From Dysidea avara (lineage: Eukaryota; Porifera; Demospongiae; Dictyoceratida; Dysideidae): a stretch of 64,000 nt of DNA. The notes under the pieces are model-generated. The model worked only from the letters and a program-made list of their open reading frames with translations. It had not been told where the DNA came from and ran no database searches. Every line of letters starts with the position of its first letter. The stretch's first letter is position 1. The stretch spans positions 11,580,694 through 11,644,693 of the forward strand of contig NC_089285.1 of NCBI RefSeq assembly GCF_963678975.1, in the 5' to 3' direction. Both the position numbers and the translations under genes were made by a program. Below, piece after piece: positions 46,101 to 57,410 of the stretch.

Positions 46101-47682
46101 TTCATTACTTTCATCATCCATAAAGTTAAAGATAGCAATGTTTGTAGCAATATATTAACAGGCATCCACCTTACCTTTACGCTTCTCTTCTTCAAATACC
46201 ACTGTCCAAAACAAAAAGAACCAGTAAAAAGTAGCTACAAATATATGACAGGGCATGCGAAAATGGGGCATATGGGCATAAACTGCTTCATCAATGACTA
46301 GTTGTACTCCAACATGTTGGAAACAGTTCTTTGAACAACTCAGCACAATAGTTAAGTGATAGAGTATTTTGCAGTTTATCCAACAGGTCGGAATACATAA
46401 TCTGGAAGTTTTTAGAATAGTTTGCAACAATTCCAACATGTTGGAAACAAATAAAAAGCACATTAAATAAAGCATCCCGTTGCTTATGTCCCATGTTACC
46501 TGTGTTACTTTTCTTACCACCTTCCGTAACCTACTGTAACCTCCCATAACAAAGTTAACACAGCTAACAAAGGTAACCGCGAGGTGACATTGATAACAAA
46601 TGTAAATGACATAACAGAAGTAACATATAAGTCAGGACAAATTTTACACGCAATTTTTACGTGCCTTACCCCCAGGGAACTTGTGCACATTTATCCCTGG
46701 GTTGTCGCTTCTGTATACAACTATATAAAAGAAATAAAACAATAAAAGTAGATGATCATCTATAGACATACGTGGCAAAATCAAATTTGGCCCGTGCTGG
46801 CTCGCATAGTGAAGGCCAAAACTCTTGCCTCCCTTTAGGTGTTTGTTCTATATATACAGAAAATGTGAATCATTAATGACAGGTTTAATTGTGAGCTTAC
46901 TTCAACAGGGCACTGCACTGTTAGTGCTGGCCGGTTTTTGTGAGCATCATAAAGGCTCCTTAGGTGTTTCAAACCAATCTTGGGAAAGAGCTAATATTAG
47001 GTAACTAGAGTAAATAAATTTATTTACCTTCTTAGGAGGCTCAGACTTTGGAGCAGTTAGTGTCTAGAGATATTGTCATCAAGGATATGTAGTACAGTGA
47101 GCCCATACTAATTTGAAAAGTTGTTGCTCAGAATAGCTGTCGTTTATAAGCGCCTCTCCGACCACACCCAAATAAGTAAAAATATAGCAGTAACCAGTCT
47201 GTAATAGTTTTGAAGAAACAGCAAAGCATGATTGTTTTCTTGTGCAAAACTGGGTCGATTGGGTCTGAGCAACAACTGAATTCTAACCACATTGGGCCTA
47301 ACTCACAGCGATGATAGAAGTGTTCTCCTTCTGCTGCTCTCTGCAACAACCAATGAATATGATGACAACATGATACATTGATCTCTAAATGACGCTTACT
47401 CTAGGTTTTGAATTCGTTGTTGAAGTTCCTAAATGAAAAAAAAGTGGATTTTACTGAACAGTCACCCTAGAGATATCACTCACCCTAACTATCTTGGTCA
47501 GCTAAAAAACAAAAAAAAACATAACACATGAAAATTTCCAACATGTGGGGAAAATACAACATGTCGGAAAATACAACATGTCGGAAAATCCAACATGTCG
47601 GAAAATCCAACATATCGGAAAAGCACACATGGCAACAAGTGGGAAAAAAACTCACCTCTTCGAGCTTCTTCTTAGAGGCCAT
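43126..47682 (-). CDS. Gene A, left copy: coiled coil, acidic microexon tail, HGTTCHN module
   Basis: It starts ATG 47682 (MASKKKLEE). Exons 47656-47682, 47484-47501, 47400-47428 and 47307-47340 encode a short coiled coil (LTKIVR, ELQQRIQNLE, EQQKENTSIIA). Exons 47028-47063, 46901-46978, 46772-46847 and 46670-46720 encode a conserved-looking middle (LKHLRSLYDAHKNRPALTV, LKGGKSFGLHYASQHGPN, YRSDNPGINVHKFPG). Next come 46175-46201, the acidic microexons (46059-45418), two duplicated exons ending at 45208 and 44705, several very small exons near 44010, 43930, 43810 and 43450-43500, and the last exon ending at stop 43126 with GEGYVCHGTTCHNVKLMPNE. From 46670 on every junction is phase 1. I found no disabling change except one altered splice donor. 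No family is recognised. Divergent partner of gene B. Confidence 0.65.
44302..45309. repeat. 503-bp tandem duplication containing a gene A exon
   Basis: Two copies with an offset of 503 bp that differ at hardly any base (for example AGGGTG versus AGGGCG). Each includes an 84-nt phase-1 exon (GLEDMLTSQPATTVHSQ ...) on the minus strand at 44705-44788 and 45208-45291, so the protein would contain the segment twice. Confidence 0.95.
45418..46059 (-). repeat. Tandem array of phase-1 microexons
   Basis: Exon-like units at 46009-46059, 45886-45954, 45802-45831, 45697-45747, 45592-45642, 45532-45573 and 45418-45480. The standard unit is 51 nt (EEQHGQKKEEQSEQDDQ) followed by a 54-nt intron starting GTAAACTTTTAATGTTACGA and ending CTATATAG. 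All lengths are multiples of three and all phases are 1, so units can be added, lost, skipped or retained without a frame change. One intron has shrunk to 18 nt, and one donor has changed from GT to AT. Confidence 0.85.
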
Positions 47683-47855
47683 TGTCGCTTTGATTTAAAT
47701 TCCAAGCGTATCCGTTGTCAACGCCCTGATGAGTTATGTCATCACGTGATGTGTCACCTGTTGGTCGTTGGGGTGTTCCGTGTCACCTGGTCAATGTCGT
47801 GTTCGTGTTCGGTGTCACCTGGTCAATGTCGTGTTCGTGTACAACTGTTTCGGTG
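47683..47855. promoter_or_regulatory. Shared 173-bp bidirectional promoter, left copy
   Basis: It separates the start codons of gene A (47682, minus) and gene B (47856, plus). It contains a perfect palindrome CATCACGTGATG (a CACGTG E-box) and two tandem copies of TGTCACCTGGTCAATGTCGT plus GTTCGTG. No clear TATA box. The same segment, inverted, lies at 57238-57410. Confidence 0.7.
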
Positions 47856-49624
47856 ATGTCCACAACAAAGGTACACTAAAGTACTAAGGAAGTAGATACT
47901 AATTGTGTGAAATATGGCGTCATTTTTTAGTCGTCAAGGAAGTGTGTTGATGAACATACTGGTTCTCCTGATCATAGACCGTCCAAGAAATCAAAGTAAG
48001 AGAGTGACAATACAGAGGTTTATTGTATTCTAATTGATGCACATCAATGTGTTTTGTATTCCATTATCCATGCTACCACAAACACTCCACTTGAAGTTAA
48101 TAAATTTACAGGCACAGACTTTACCACTGCATTTGTTTACAATTGTGTTGTGTGTCTATTACAGAAGAGATGGTGATAATGAAGAGGATATTGAAATTCT
48201 GGATTTGTCCCATTTAGTCAACGATTATTATTTCAGCATAGCCGTTAAGAATCTTGTTCCACGTGCTTTTTTTAAGACACAGAGTTATATGTCAGTGCTT
48301 GATTCTATGGTGGTAGGTCGTAGTGTTGCACCGATATCCAAATTAGCCGATTATTCCGATAACCGATATTAAGCAACAGAATTAGCCGATACCGATAACC
48401 GATCCGATGTACACCAATAACACTAACACTCATCATTATTAAATGGCTCATATTAGTGACATAACCATTGATATACAGCTCATTCTAGGCTAAAATGTAA
48501 AGTTAGATGTATACCACAAGTAAAAGTTACTCATGGTAAACAGGTTTTAAGTACATTTTACTACTGCTATATACAGTTGAGACAAGTGGCTGGTACTACA
48601 TAGAAACCTAAAAACCTCAATTTATTGTTGGGCATGGCCTAAACCCTGACAGTTTATTATGGGCATGGCTTGTAGTCACCGCTAAACCATTCACACATAA
48701 CTTAATTAAAATGCCAAATAACTTATGTCTAGCCTCCCCCACATCATTATACTACACAGCACAGTGGAGATTAACATCGGCCTTGATTTAATCAAAACCG
48801 ATTAATCGGCTAGTAACCAATATCGGCCCGATACCGATTATTGAACCGATTATCGGTGCAACACTAGTAGGTCGTACCTGCATAACTGGACCTAAAGGTG
48901 TCGGCAAGACCATGTGTTTATTAGCACTTCTGTGCAAGCTGAGGGAACAAGGTTTTGAACCAGTTTTTATAACCTCTCATTCATTTGAGAGTGAGGAAAT
49001 AACATTAAACTATCTTCAGGAAGTGGCAAAGAATATTGGCTTTGAAAAACGTCTGGATTCCACTTTTCCATTGTGTTATTGGTTATCTTGTTTGATAAAT
49101 TTCACAAACCCCAGCCGCAAACCTGTATTGTTATTGGATTTTGATAAGCTTAATGATTCCAGTATTCTTTTTCACATGGCTGCAGCTGCCCGTTGTTGTC
49201 GTGATAACACAGTGTTGGCAGTATCTAGTGGAGACTGTGTGGTAAAAAACCAATCTTTTAAATCTCTTTTCCAGTATTTTCGTGTATTGAACTATTTACC
49301 TTTCACAGAGAGAGAAGCTAGTTATTTCATCAAATATCATAAAATTGGATTTACTGCAGATGAACTAAGACCTGTAACCGGGTGTAATCCATTATTACTG
49401 GCACTGGCTTCTAACGCTACCAATTTACCTGGTGTTATTCAACAAGTAGATGGCTATATTAAATCATATATAGAAGAAAATCTAATATGTGGTTCATTGC
49501 CCGTACAGTTTCTGAATTCGTTGAAACGTTGTGAAGAATATTTCTGGATGGCGTTCATCAACGACACCCTTCAAACTCATGATGATATAGTAGACTTTAA
49601 TTCTTCGTGGGTTGGATTGCACAA
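47856..49624 (+). pseudogene. Gene B, left copy: NTPase part only, hAT insertion, 3' truncation
   Basis: Exons 47856-47870 (MSTTK), 47931-47995 and 48165 onward match the intact minus-strand copy at 55372-57237. A 546-bp hAT element is inserted at 48321-48866, just before the Walker A segment (GPKGVGKT, about 48893). Beyond it the NTPase region is well preserved (LLLDFDKLN as Walker B-like segment). Similarity to the intact copy ends at about 49624 (WVGLH). The endonuclease-like domain is replaced by unrelated sequence ending at a stop near 49832. The break coincides with the edge of another inverted duplication. It presumably makes no full-length enzyme. Confidence 0.88.
48321..48866. mobile_element. 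546-bp hAT-type element inside gene B
   Basis: Ends TAGTGTTGCACCGATATCC and ATCGGTGCAACACTA are inverted. 8-bp duplication GTAGGTCG (48313-48320, 48867-48874). The uninterrupted target is seen in the intact copy (GGAGGTCG, one base different). ACCGATAA/TTATCGG motifs fill the arms. No coding capacity. Confidence 0.95.
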
Positions 49625-49745
49625 GGTTTTATATATGATTTATAACCCTGTAGAATTGGACAAGACTCCTGGGATGAGTCCATCCATCTGCAGCATCTCA
49701 TTGCAACACTACTTCTTGCCATTGCATCACATCAAATTCAACTCT

Positions 49746-49956
49746 GGAAGTGAGAATCCAAGTCGGAATCAGCGGAGAAGGCTATGTGTGCCACGGAACC
49801 ACCTGTCACAATGTAAAGCTTATGCCGAATGAAGTGAGAATCCAAGTCACCGATGTTGACCCGGAAGAAAGCACGCACCCCATCTACAAGCACCCCATCG
49901 AAATTGGATCATTTACGGCTATTCCTGCCGAAAAACTTCTTCGTTGAACAACCAGT
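49746..49956 (+). other. Inserted single HGTTCHN module
   Basis: A 211-bp block encoding GISGEGYVCHGTTCHN ... GSFTAIPAEKL. Its coding part is essentially identical to the last exon of gene A at 43130-43305, but it lies in the opposite orientation. The inverted counterpart of this locus at 62580-62870 lacks it (CAACTCT joins GCAACTCATT directly). It begins with a copy of GTGAGAATCCAAGTC taken from its own interior. Confidence 0.8.
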
Positions 49957-50079
49957 GCAACTCATTGCGTCATAATCTCCTCCACCCTGCAAAAATAAAT
50001 AAATAAACTGCATCATCAATCTTCTCTCTGCAACTCTGCAACTCTAAAAAGAAGGGAATCCTCCCTTTTACTTTTTTTG

Positions 50080-52500
50080 TTACAGATATGTACTTTTTGT
50101 TATCCAAAGTGCTACTGCTGTTACATTTCTTGCTATTGTTACAGCTGTTACGTCTGTTAGCTCTGTAACCCTTGTGTACAATTTAGTAGATTGGAAATTT
50201 TTTTGGAAGGTCTTTCTCCAACATGTTGGAAAAAGTCCTAAAAGCTCCTTTCTAATGCTTAACATAATCTGAAAGTTTTAAGAATAGTTTGCAACAATTC
50301 CAACAGGTCGGAAACAAATGAAAAAGCACAATAAATAAAGTTTATTTAGTTGTTCATATCTGTTTCCAACATGTTGGAGTATAACTAGTCATTGATGAAG
50401 TGATGAACAACTACTTTTTATTTGTTTCCGACCTGTTGGAATTATTGCAAACTATTCTTAAAATATTAACATTATGTTAATCATTAGAAAGGAGATTTTA
50501 AGATTGTTTCCAACATGTTGGAGTATAATTAATCATTGATGAAGAGATGAACAACTAAATAAACTTTATATATTATGTTTTTTATTTGTTTCCAACATGT
50601 TGGAATTGTTGCAAACTATTTTAAAAACTTCCAGATTATGTATTCCGACCTGTTGGATAAACTGCAAAATACTCTATCACATAACTATTGTGTTGAGTTG
50701 TTCAAAGAACTGTTTCCAACATGTTGGAGTATAACTAGTCATTGATGAAGTGATGAACAACTACTTTTTATTTGTTTCCGACCTGTTGGAATTATTGCAA
50801 ACTATTCTTAAAACATTAACATTATGTTAATCATTAGAAAGGAGATTTTAAGATTGTTTCCAACATGTTGGAGTATAACTAATCATTGATGAAGAAATGA
50901 ACAACTAAATAACTTTATATATTATGTTTTTTATTTGTTTCCAACATGTTGGAATTGTTGCAAACTATTTTAAAAACTTCCAGATTATGTATTCCGACCT
51001 GTTGGATAAACTGCAAAATACTCTATCACATAACTATTGTGTTGAGTTGTTCAAAGAACTGTTTCCAACATGTTGGAGTATAACTAGTCATTGATGAAGT
51101 GATGAACAACTACTTTTTATTTGTTTCCGACCTGTTGGAATTATTGCAAACTATTCTTAAAACATTAACATTATGTTAATCATTAGAAAGGAGATTTTAA
51201 GATTGTTTCCAACATGTTGGAGTATAACTAATCATTGATGAAGAGATGAACAACTAAATAACTTTATATATTATGTTTTTTATTTGTTTCCAACATGTTG
51301 GAATTGTTGCAAACTATTTTAAAAACTTCCAGATTATGTATTCCGACCTGTTGGATAAACTGCAAAATACTCTATCACATAACTATTGTGTTGAGTTGTT
51401 CAAAGAACTGTTTCCAACATGTTGGAGTATAACTAGTCATTGATGAAGTGATGAACAACTACTTTTTATTTGTTTCCGACCTGTTGGAATTATTGCAAAC
51501 TATGTTGGTTTTGCAGTTTATCCAAAAGGTTGGAATACATAATCTGGAACAATTCCAACATGTTGGAAACAAATAAAAAGCACATTAAATAAAGTTTATT
51601 TAGTTGTTCATCACTTCATCAATGACTAGTTATACTCAAACATGTTGGAAACAATCTTAAAAGCTCCTTTCTATTGCTCAACATAATGTAAATGTTTTAA
51701 GAATAGTTTGCAACTATTCCAACAGGTCGGAAACAAATGAATAAATAGTTGCACTCCAACATGTTGGAAACAGTTCTTTGAACAACGCAACACAATAGTT
51801 ATGTGATAGAGTATTTTGCCGTTTATCTAACAGGTCGGAATACAAGTAACGCTAAGACATACTTTCCTTAGTAAGTATTAGTTAAACTCCAACATGTTGG
51901 ATGACTAGTTATACTCCAACATGTTGGAAAGAATCTTTTACGGTAAACTTAATGCAAGTAGATTTGTTGCTTACTACAATAACTCCTTCATTGAACAATT
52001 AAATAAACTTTATTTATTGTGCTTTTTCATTTTTTCCGACCTGTTGGAATTGTTGCAAACTATTCTAAAGATATTCAGACTTTTATTTATTGTGTTAAGC
52101 ATTAGAAAGGAGCTTTTATGACTGTTTCCAACATGTTGGAGTATAACTAATCAGTGATGAAGAGATGAACAGCTAAATAAACTTTATTTATTGTGCTTTT
52201 TATTTGTTTCCGACCTGTTGGAATTATTGCAAACTATTCTTAAAACATATACATTATGTTCAGCATTAGAAAGGAGCTTTTAGGTCTGTTTCCAACATGT
52301 TGGAGTATAACTAGTCATTGTTAAAGTGATAAAGCACTGAATAAACTTTATTTATTGAGCTTAACTTCATTTCCGACATGTTGGATGTTGTTTTAAATTC
52401 TTTTAAAATGCTAAGAGATTGAAATATTATGTTAAGCAAGTTTATTTATTTGTTCATCAATGACTAGTTACTGTATACTCCAACATGTTGCATAGATACA
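50080..52500. repeat. Tandem array II of two-palindrome units
   Basis: Higher-order tandem block. A ~350-bp compound unit (offset about 347-349) repeats from about 50350 to 51490, with palindrome pairs TTTCCAACATGTTGGAGTAT and TTTCCGACCTGTTGGAATTA, followed by inverted and single units to 52500. Constant inter-palindrome text includes AACTAGTCATTGATGAAG, AAATAAACTTTATTTATT and TTGCAAACTATTCTTAAAA. Confidence 0.93.
51933..51993 (-). pseudogene. 60-bp patch of the endonuclease domain
   Basis: The text TACGGTAAACTTAATGCAAG ... TAGATTTGTTG ... ACTACAATAACTCCTTCATTG matches gene B at about 55805-55863, including the codons for NEGVIVVTNKS. It is isolated inside the palindrome array. Confidence 0.75.
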
Positions 52501-52525
52501 ATAACACTTGATCGAATATTATAGA

Positions 52526-52790
52526 TTCTTTACTTGCTTTAGTGAACAAACAAACGAAAGGACTGCAAGATCAGACATTTTTTCGTAATGGAGACAGAGG
52601 TATTGCAATCTTTATGTATTCTATTGCTGTGATTAGTTACTTATAGTGAAGTTTGCGTGGGATGGAGTTAGTGGCAGTGGTGTCATTTTCCATGGCACCA
52701 CTTGCCATAATAATGAGATCGGCACAATGATGAAGTCAGAATACAAGTGACGGCAGTGACACCAACAGATAACCTCCACCCCAAATGTTT
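52526..52790 (+). pseudogene. Gene A terminal exon pieces, broken
   Basis: An exon-like DSLLALVNKQTKGLQDQTFF (52526-52600) is followed after an intron by KFAWDGVSGSGVIFHGTTCHN (about 52651-52725). A two-base insertion (GGCACAATGATG against GGCAATGATG at 61398) shifts the frame. The module is cut at CACCCCAAATG, where a palindrome unit begins. Confidence 0.65.
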
Positions 52791-53800
52791 CCAACATGTT
52801 GGAGTATAACTAGTCATTGATGAAGAGATGAACAACTAAATAAACTTTATTTATTGTGCTTTTTATTTGTTTCCAACATGTTGGAACTGTTGCAAACTAT
52901 TCTAAAAACTTCCAGATTATGTATTCCAACCTGTTGTTGGATATACTGCACAAGAATACTCTATCACTTAACTATTGTGTTGAGTTGTTCAAAGAACTGT
53001 TTCCAACATGTTGGAGTACAACTAGTCATTGATGAAGTGATGAACAACTACATAAACTTTATTTATTGTGCTTTTTATTTGTTTCCGACCTGTTGGAATT
53101 ATTGCAAACTATTCTTAAAATTACAGAACAAAAGTACAGAACAAAAACACAGAAATATTAAGAGAGTTTTATTTTACTATATAAAAGGTCTTCAGTGGAT
53201 AATACAGCGTAGGATATGCCATTTCTATTAGCATCAGCTTCTATGTGTGAACCGAGACATGAGATAGTTGTTTCAGTTGATATATAAACATAATACACAT
53301 GATGGTAATCTCGGGCTGCTTTACTTTTGTAGTAATCGTGAAGGGACTTGCAATCGGATGTTAACTCTGGATATTTGTTATTATTATGATTATCTGCAAA
53401 TAAATCACCGATTTTCTTTTTATGAGCATCATATGAGGATATCGATACTTGAAAATAAACAAGGCAAATAATTCCTTGATCCTGGACAAATAAGCCAACG
53501 GCATCAATAACGGGATGATACATCTCAAGACGATATAATACATTCTCCTTCAAATTATCTTTATTTCGAGGCATTTTTTGAACCTGGTTTACGGTAATCT
53601 TAATGCTAGTAGATTTGTTGGTTACTACAATAACTCCTTCATTGGCATGTTGAAAAAACAATTCTTCCGCCATCAAGCCCTTGACTTGGGGATAAACAGT
53701 GATGTCAATATCTCCTTTATTAACCAAATCCCGTAAATCTGCTTGTAATATTCCTGGCAGTCTAGGAAAATTAAGTTTAATTACATTATGCTCCAAATAA
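52618..53800. repeat. Segmental duplication, partner of 54806-56010
   Basis: Near-identical direct copies offset by about 2.2 kb. They comprise a broken HGTTCHN module, two palindrome units and the endonuclease-domain part of gene B. Confidence 0.88.
53158..53796 (-). pseudogene. Extra copy of the gene B endonuclease-like domain
   Basis: An open frame of 212 codons covers the last part of gene B (EHNVIKLNFPRLPGILQADL to LLYSKIKLS). It is nearly identical to 55372-56010, with two or three residue changes (ITV/FTV, NGIS/NGVS). At its 5' side it begins inside CATTATGCTCCAAATAAC, next to a palindrome unit. There is no NTPase part, start exon or promoter. Confidence 0.8.
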
Positions 53801-54153
53801 CAAACTTTATTTAGTTGTTCATCTCTTCATCAATGACTAGTTATACCCCAACATGTTGGAAACAGTCCTAAAAGCTCCTTTCTAATGCTTAACACAATAA
53901 ATGAAGGTCTGAATGTCTTTAGAATAGTTTGCAACAATTCCAACAGATCGGAAACAAATAGAAAACACAATATATAAAGTTTATTTAGTTGTTCATCTCT
54001 TCATCAATGACTAGTTATACTCCAAAATGTTGGAAACAATCTTAAAATCATTTTTGTTTTAACTGCCAATGCTGCCTGTACAAAATCACTCTGTTTACTA
54101 TAGGGTTTTTAAACAGACACAGCACAAAAGTACAGAACAAAAACACAGAAATA

Positions 54154-54575
54154 TTAAGAGAGTTTCATTTTACTATATAAAAGGTCTTCAGTGGATAATA
54201 CAGCGTAGGATATGCCATTTCTATTAGCATCAGCTTCTATGTGTGAACCGAGACATGAGATAGTTGTTTCAGTTGATATATAAACATAATACACATTATG
54301 GTAAACTTGGGCTGCTTTACTTTTGTAGTAATTGTGAAGGGACCTGCAATCGGATGTTAACTCTGGATATTTGTTATTATTATGATTATCTGCAAATAAA
54401 TCACCGATTTTCGTTTTATGAGCATCATATGAGGATATCAATACTTGAAAATAAACAAGGCAAATAATTCCTCGATCCTGGACAAATAAGCCAACGGCAT
54501 CAATAACGGGATGATACATCTCAAGACGATATAATACATTCTCCTTCAAATTATCTTCATTTCGAGGCATTTTTT
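54154..54575 (-). pseudogene. Second extra copy of the endonuclease-like domain
   Basis: Covers NQVQKMPRNEDNLKEN to the same LLYSKMKLS end, shorter at the 5' side than 53158-53796. Several residue changes (DRGI, VLISS, RSLHNYY, QVYHNVYY) make it the most diverged of the three. Palindrome units border it on both sides. Confidence 0.78.
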
Positions 54576-55371
54576 GAACCTGGTTTCTAAAAACTTCCAG
54601 ATTATTTATTCCATCCTGTTGGATAAACTGCAAAATACTCTATCACTCAAAGAAATATTTCCAACATGTTGGAGTACAACTAGTCATTGATGAAGTGATG
54701 AACAACTACATAAACTTTATTTATTTTCCTTTTTATATTTTTCCGACATGTTGGAATTATTGCAAACTATTCTTAAAACATGTACATTATGTTGAGCATT
54801 AGTATTCTATTGCTGTGATTAGTTACTTATAGTGAAGTTTGCGTGGGATGGAGTTAGTGGCAGTGGTGTCATTTTCCATGGCACCACTTGCCATAATAAT
54901 GAGATCGGCACAATGATGAAGTCAGAATACAAGTGACGGCAGTGACACCAACAGATAACCTCCACCCCAAATGTTTCCAACATGTTGGAGTATAACTAGT
55001 CATTGATGAAGAGATGAACAACTAAATAAAGTTTATTTAGTTGTTCATCTCTTCATCAATGACTAGTTATATGTGCTTTTTATTTGTTTCCAACATGTTG
55101 GAACTGTTGCAAACTATTCTAAAAACTTCCAGATTATGTATTCCGACCTGTTGTTGGATAAACTGCAAAATACTCTATCACTTAACTATTGTGTTGAGTT
55201 GTTCAAAGAACTGTTTCCAACATGTTGGAGTACAACTAGTCATTGATGAAGTGATGAACAACTACATAAACTTTATTTATTGTGCTTTTTATTTGTTTCC
55301 GACCTGTTGGAATTATTGCAAACTATTCTTAAAATTACAGAACAAAAGTACAGAACAAAAACACAGAAATA

Positions 55372-57237
55372 TTAAGAGAGTTTTATTTTACTATATAAAA
55401 GGTCTTCAGTGGATAATACAGCGTAGGATACGCCATTTCTATTAGCATCAGCTTCTATGTGTGAACCGAGACATGAGATAGTTGTTTCAGTTGATATATA
55501 AACATAATACACATGATGGTAATCTCGGGCTGCTTTACTTTTGTAGTAATCGTGAAGGGACTTGCAATCGGATGTTAACTCTGGATATTTGTTATTATTA
55601 TGATTATCTGCAAATAAATCACCGATTTTCTTTTTATGAGCATCATATGAGGATATCGATACTTGAAAATAAACAAGGCAAATAATTCCTTGATCCTGGA
55701 CAAATAAGCCAACGGCATCAATAACGGGATGATACATCTCAAGACGATATAATACATTCTCCTTCAAATTATCTTTATTTCGAGGCATTTTTTGAACCTG
55801 GTTTACGGTAAACTTAATGCTAGTAGATTTGTTGGTTACTACAATAACTCCTTCATTGGCATGTTGAAAAAACAATTCTTCCGCCATCAAGCCCTTGACT
55901 TGGGGATAAACAGTGATGTCAATATCTCCTTTATTAACCAAATCCCGTAAATCTGCTTGTAATATTCCTGGCAGTCTAGGAAAATTAAGTTTAATTACAT
56001 TATGCTCCAAATAACAAACTCTGTGCAATCCAACCCACGAAGAATTAAAGTCTACTATATCATCATGAGTTTGAAGGGTGTCGTTGATGAACGCCATCCA
56101 GAAATATTCTTCACAACGTTTCAACGAATTCAGAAACTGTACGGGCAATGAACCACATATTAGATTTTCTTCTATATATGATTTAATATAGCCATCTACT
56201 TGTTGAATAACACCAGGTAAATTGGTAGCGTTAGAAGCCAGTGCCAGTAATAATGGATTACACCCGGTTACAGGTCTTAGTTCATCTGCAGTAAATCCAA
56301 TTTTATGATATTTGATGAAATAACTAGCTTCTCTCTCTGTGAAAGGTAAATAGTTCAATACACGAAAATACTGGAAAAGAGATTTAAAAGATTGGTTTTT
56401 TACCACACAGTCTCCACTAGATACTGCCAACACTGTGTTATCACGACAACAACGGGCAGCTGCAGCCATGTGAAAAAGAATACTGGAATCATTAAGCTTA
56501 TCAAAATCCAATAACAATACAGGTTTGCGGCTGGGGTTTGTGAAATTTATCAAACAAGATAACCAATAACACAATGGAAAAGTGGAATCCAGACGTTTTT
56601 CAAAGCCAATATTCTTTGCCACTTCCTGAAGATAGTTTAATGTTATTTCCTCACTCTCAAATGAATGAGAGGTTATAAAAACTGGTTCAAAACCTTGTTC
56701 CCTCAGCTTGCACAGAAGTGCTAATAAACACATGGTCTTGCCGACACCTTTAGGTCCAGTTATGCAGGTACGACCTCCCACCATAGAATCAAGCACTGAC
56801 ATATAACTCTGTGTCTTAAAAAAAGCACGTGGAACAAGATTCTTAACGGCTATGCTGAAATAATAATCGTTGACTAAATGGGACAAATCCAGAATTTCAA
56901 TATCCTCTTCATTATCACCATCTCTTCTGTAATAGACACACAACACACAATTGTAAACAAATGCAGTGGTAAAGTCTGTGCCTGTAAATTTATTAACTTC
57001 AAGTGGAGTGTTTGTGGTAGCATGGATAATGGAATACAAAACACATTGATGTGCATCAATTAGAATACAATAAACCTCTGTATTGTCACTCTCTTACTTT
57101 GATTTCTTGGACGGTCTATGATCAGGAGAACCAGTATGTTCATCAACACACTTCCTTAACGACTAAAAAATGACGCCATATTTCACACAATTAGTATCTA
57201 CTTCCTTAGTACTTTAGTGTACCTTTGTTGTGGACAT
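55372..57237 (-). CDS. Gene B, intact: P-loop NTPase fused to REase-like domain (CR-REase-like)
   Basis: Exons 57223-57237 (MSTTK), 57098-57162 and 55372-56926 give 544 residues. The first intron is phase 0 and the second phase 2. Residues 1-40 are basic/acidic, with no signal peptide. The NTPase has Walker A GPKGVGKT (about 84-91), a Walker B-like VLLLDFDK (about 162-169), and then a helical region (TGCNPLLLALASN). The C-terminal ~180 residues have AEELFF, HPVIDAV (about 426-432) and LVYFQVSIS (about 445-453), the E...ID...xQx(S/T) pattern of restriction-endonuclease-fold nucleases. This NTPase-REase order is typical of Crinkler/CR-REase proteins described by Aravind's group (recollection). 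Metal-dependent DNA cleavage is inference. No disabling change seen. Confidence 0.82.
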
Positions 57238-57410
57238 CACCGAAACAGTTGTACACGAACACGACATTGACCAGGTGACACCGAACACGAACACGACATT
57301 GACCAGGTGACACGGAACACCCCAACGACCAACAGGTGACACATCACGTGATGACATAACTCATCAGGGCGTTGACAACGGATACGCTTGGAATTTAAAT
57401 CAAAGCGACA
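57238..57410. promoter_or_regulatory. Shared 173-bp bidirectional promoter, right copy
   Basis: Inverted and essentially identical to 47683-47855, with the same CATCACGTGATG palindrome and two tandem ~27-bp repeats, between the gene B start (57237) and gene A start (57411). Confidence 0.7.

Noticed and set aside
48034-48372. Stand-alone small gene
   Set aside because: It is part of the left gene B exon running into the hAT insertion.
50080-52500. Palindromes as CRISPR repeats or as p53-type response elements
   Set aside because: Intervening text is itself repeated, so it is not spacer-like. The CAACATGTTG core breaks the purine/pyrimidine rule at the outer positions of a p53 half-site, and the partner palindrome lacks the CWWG core.
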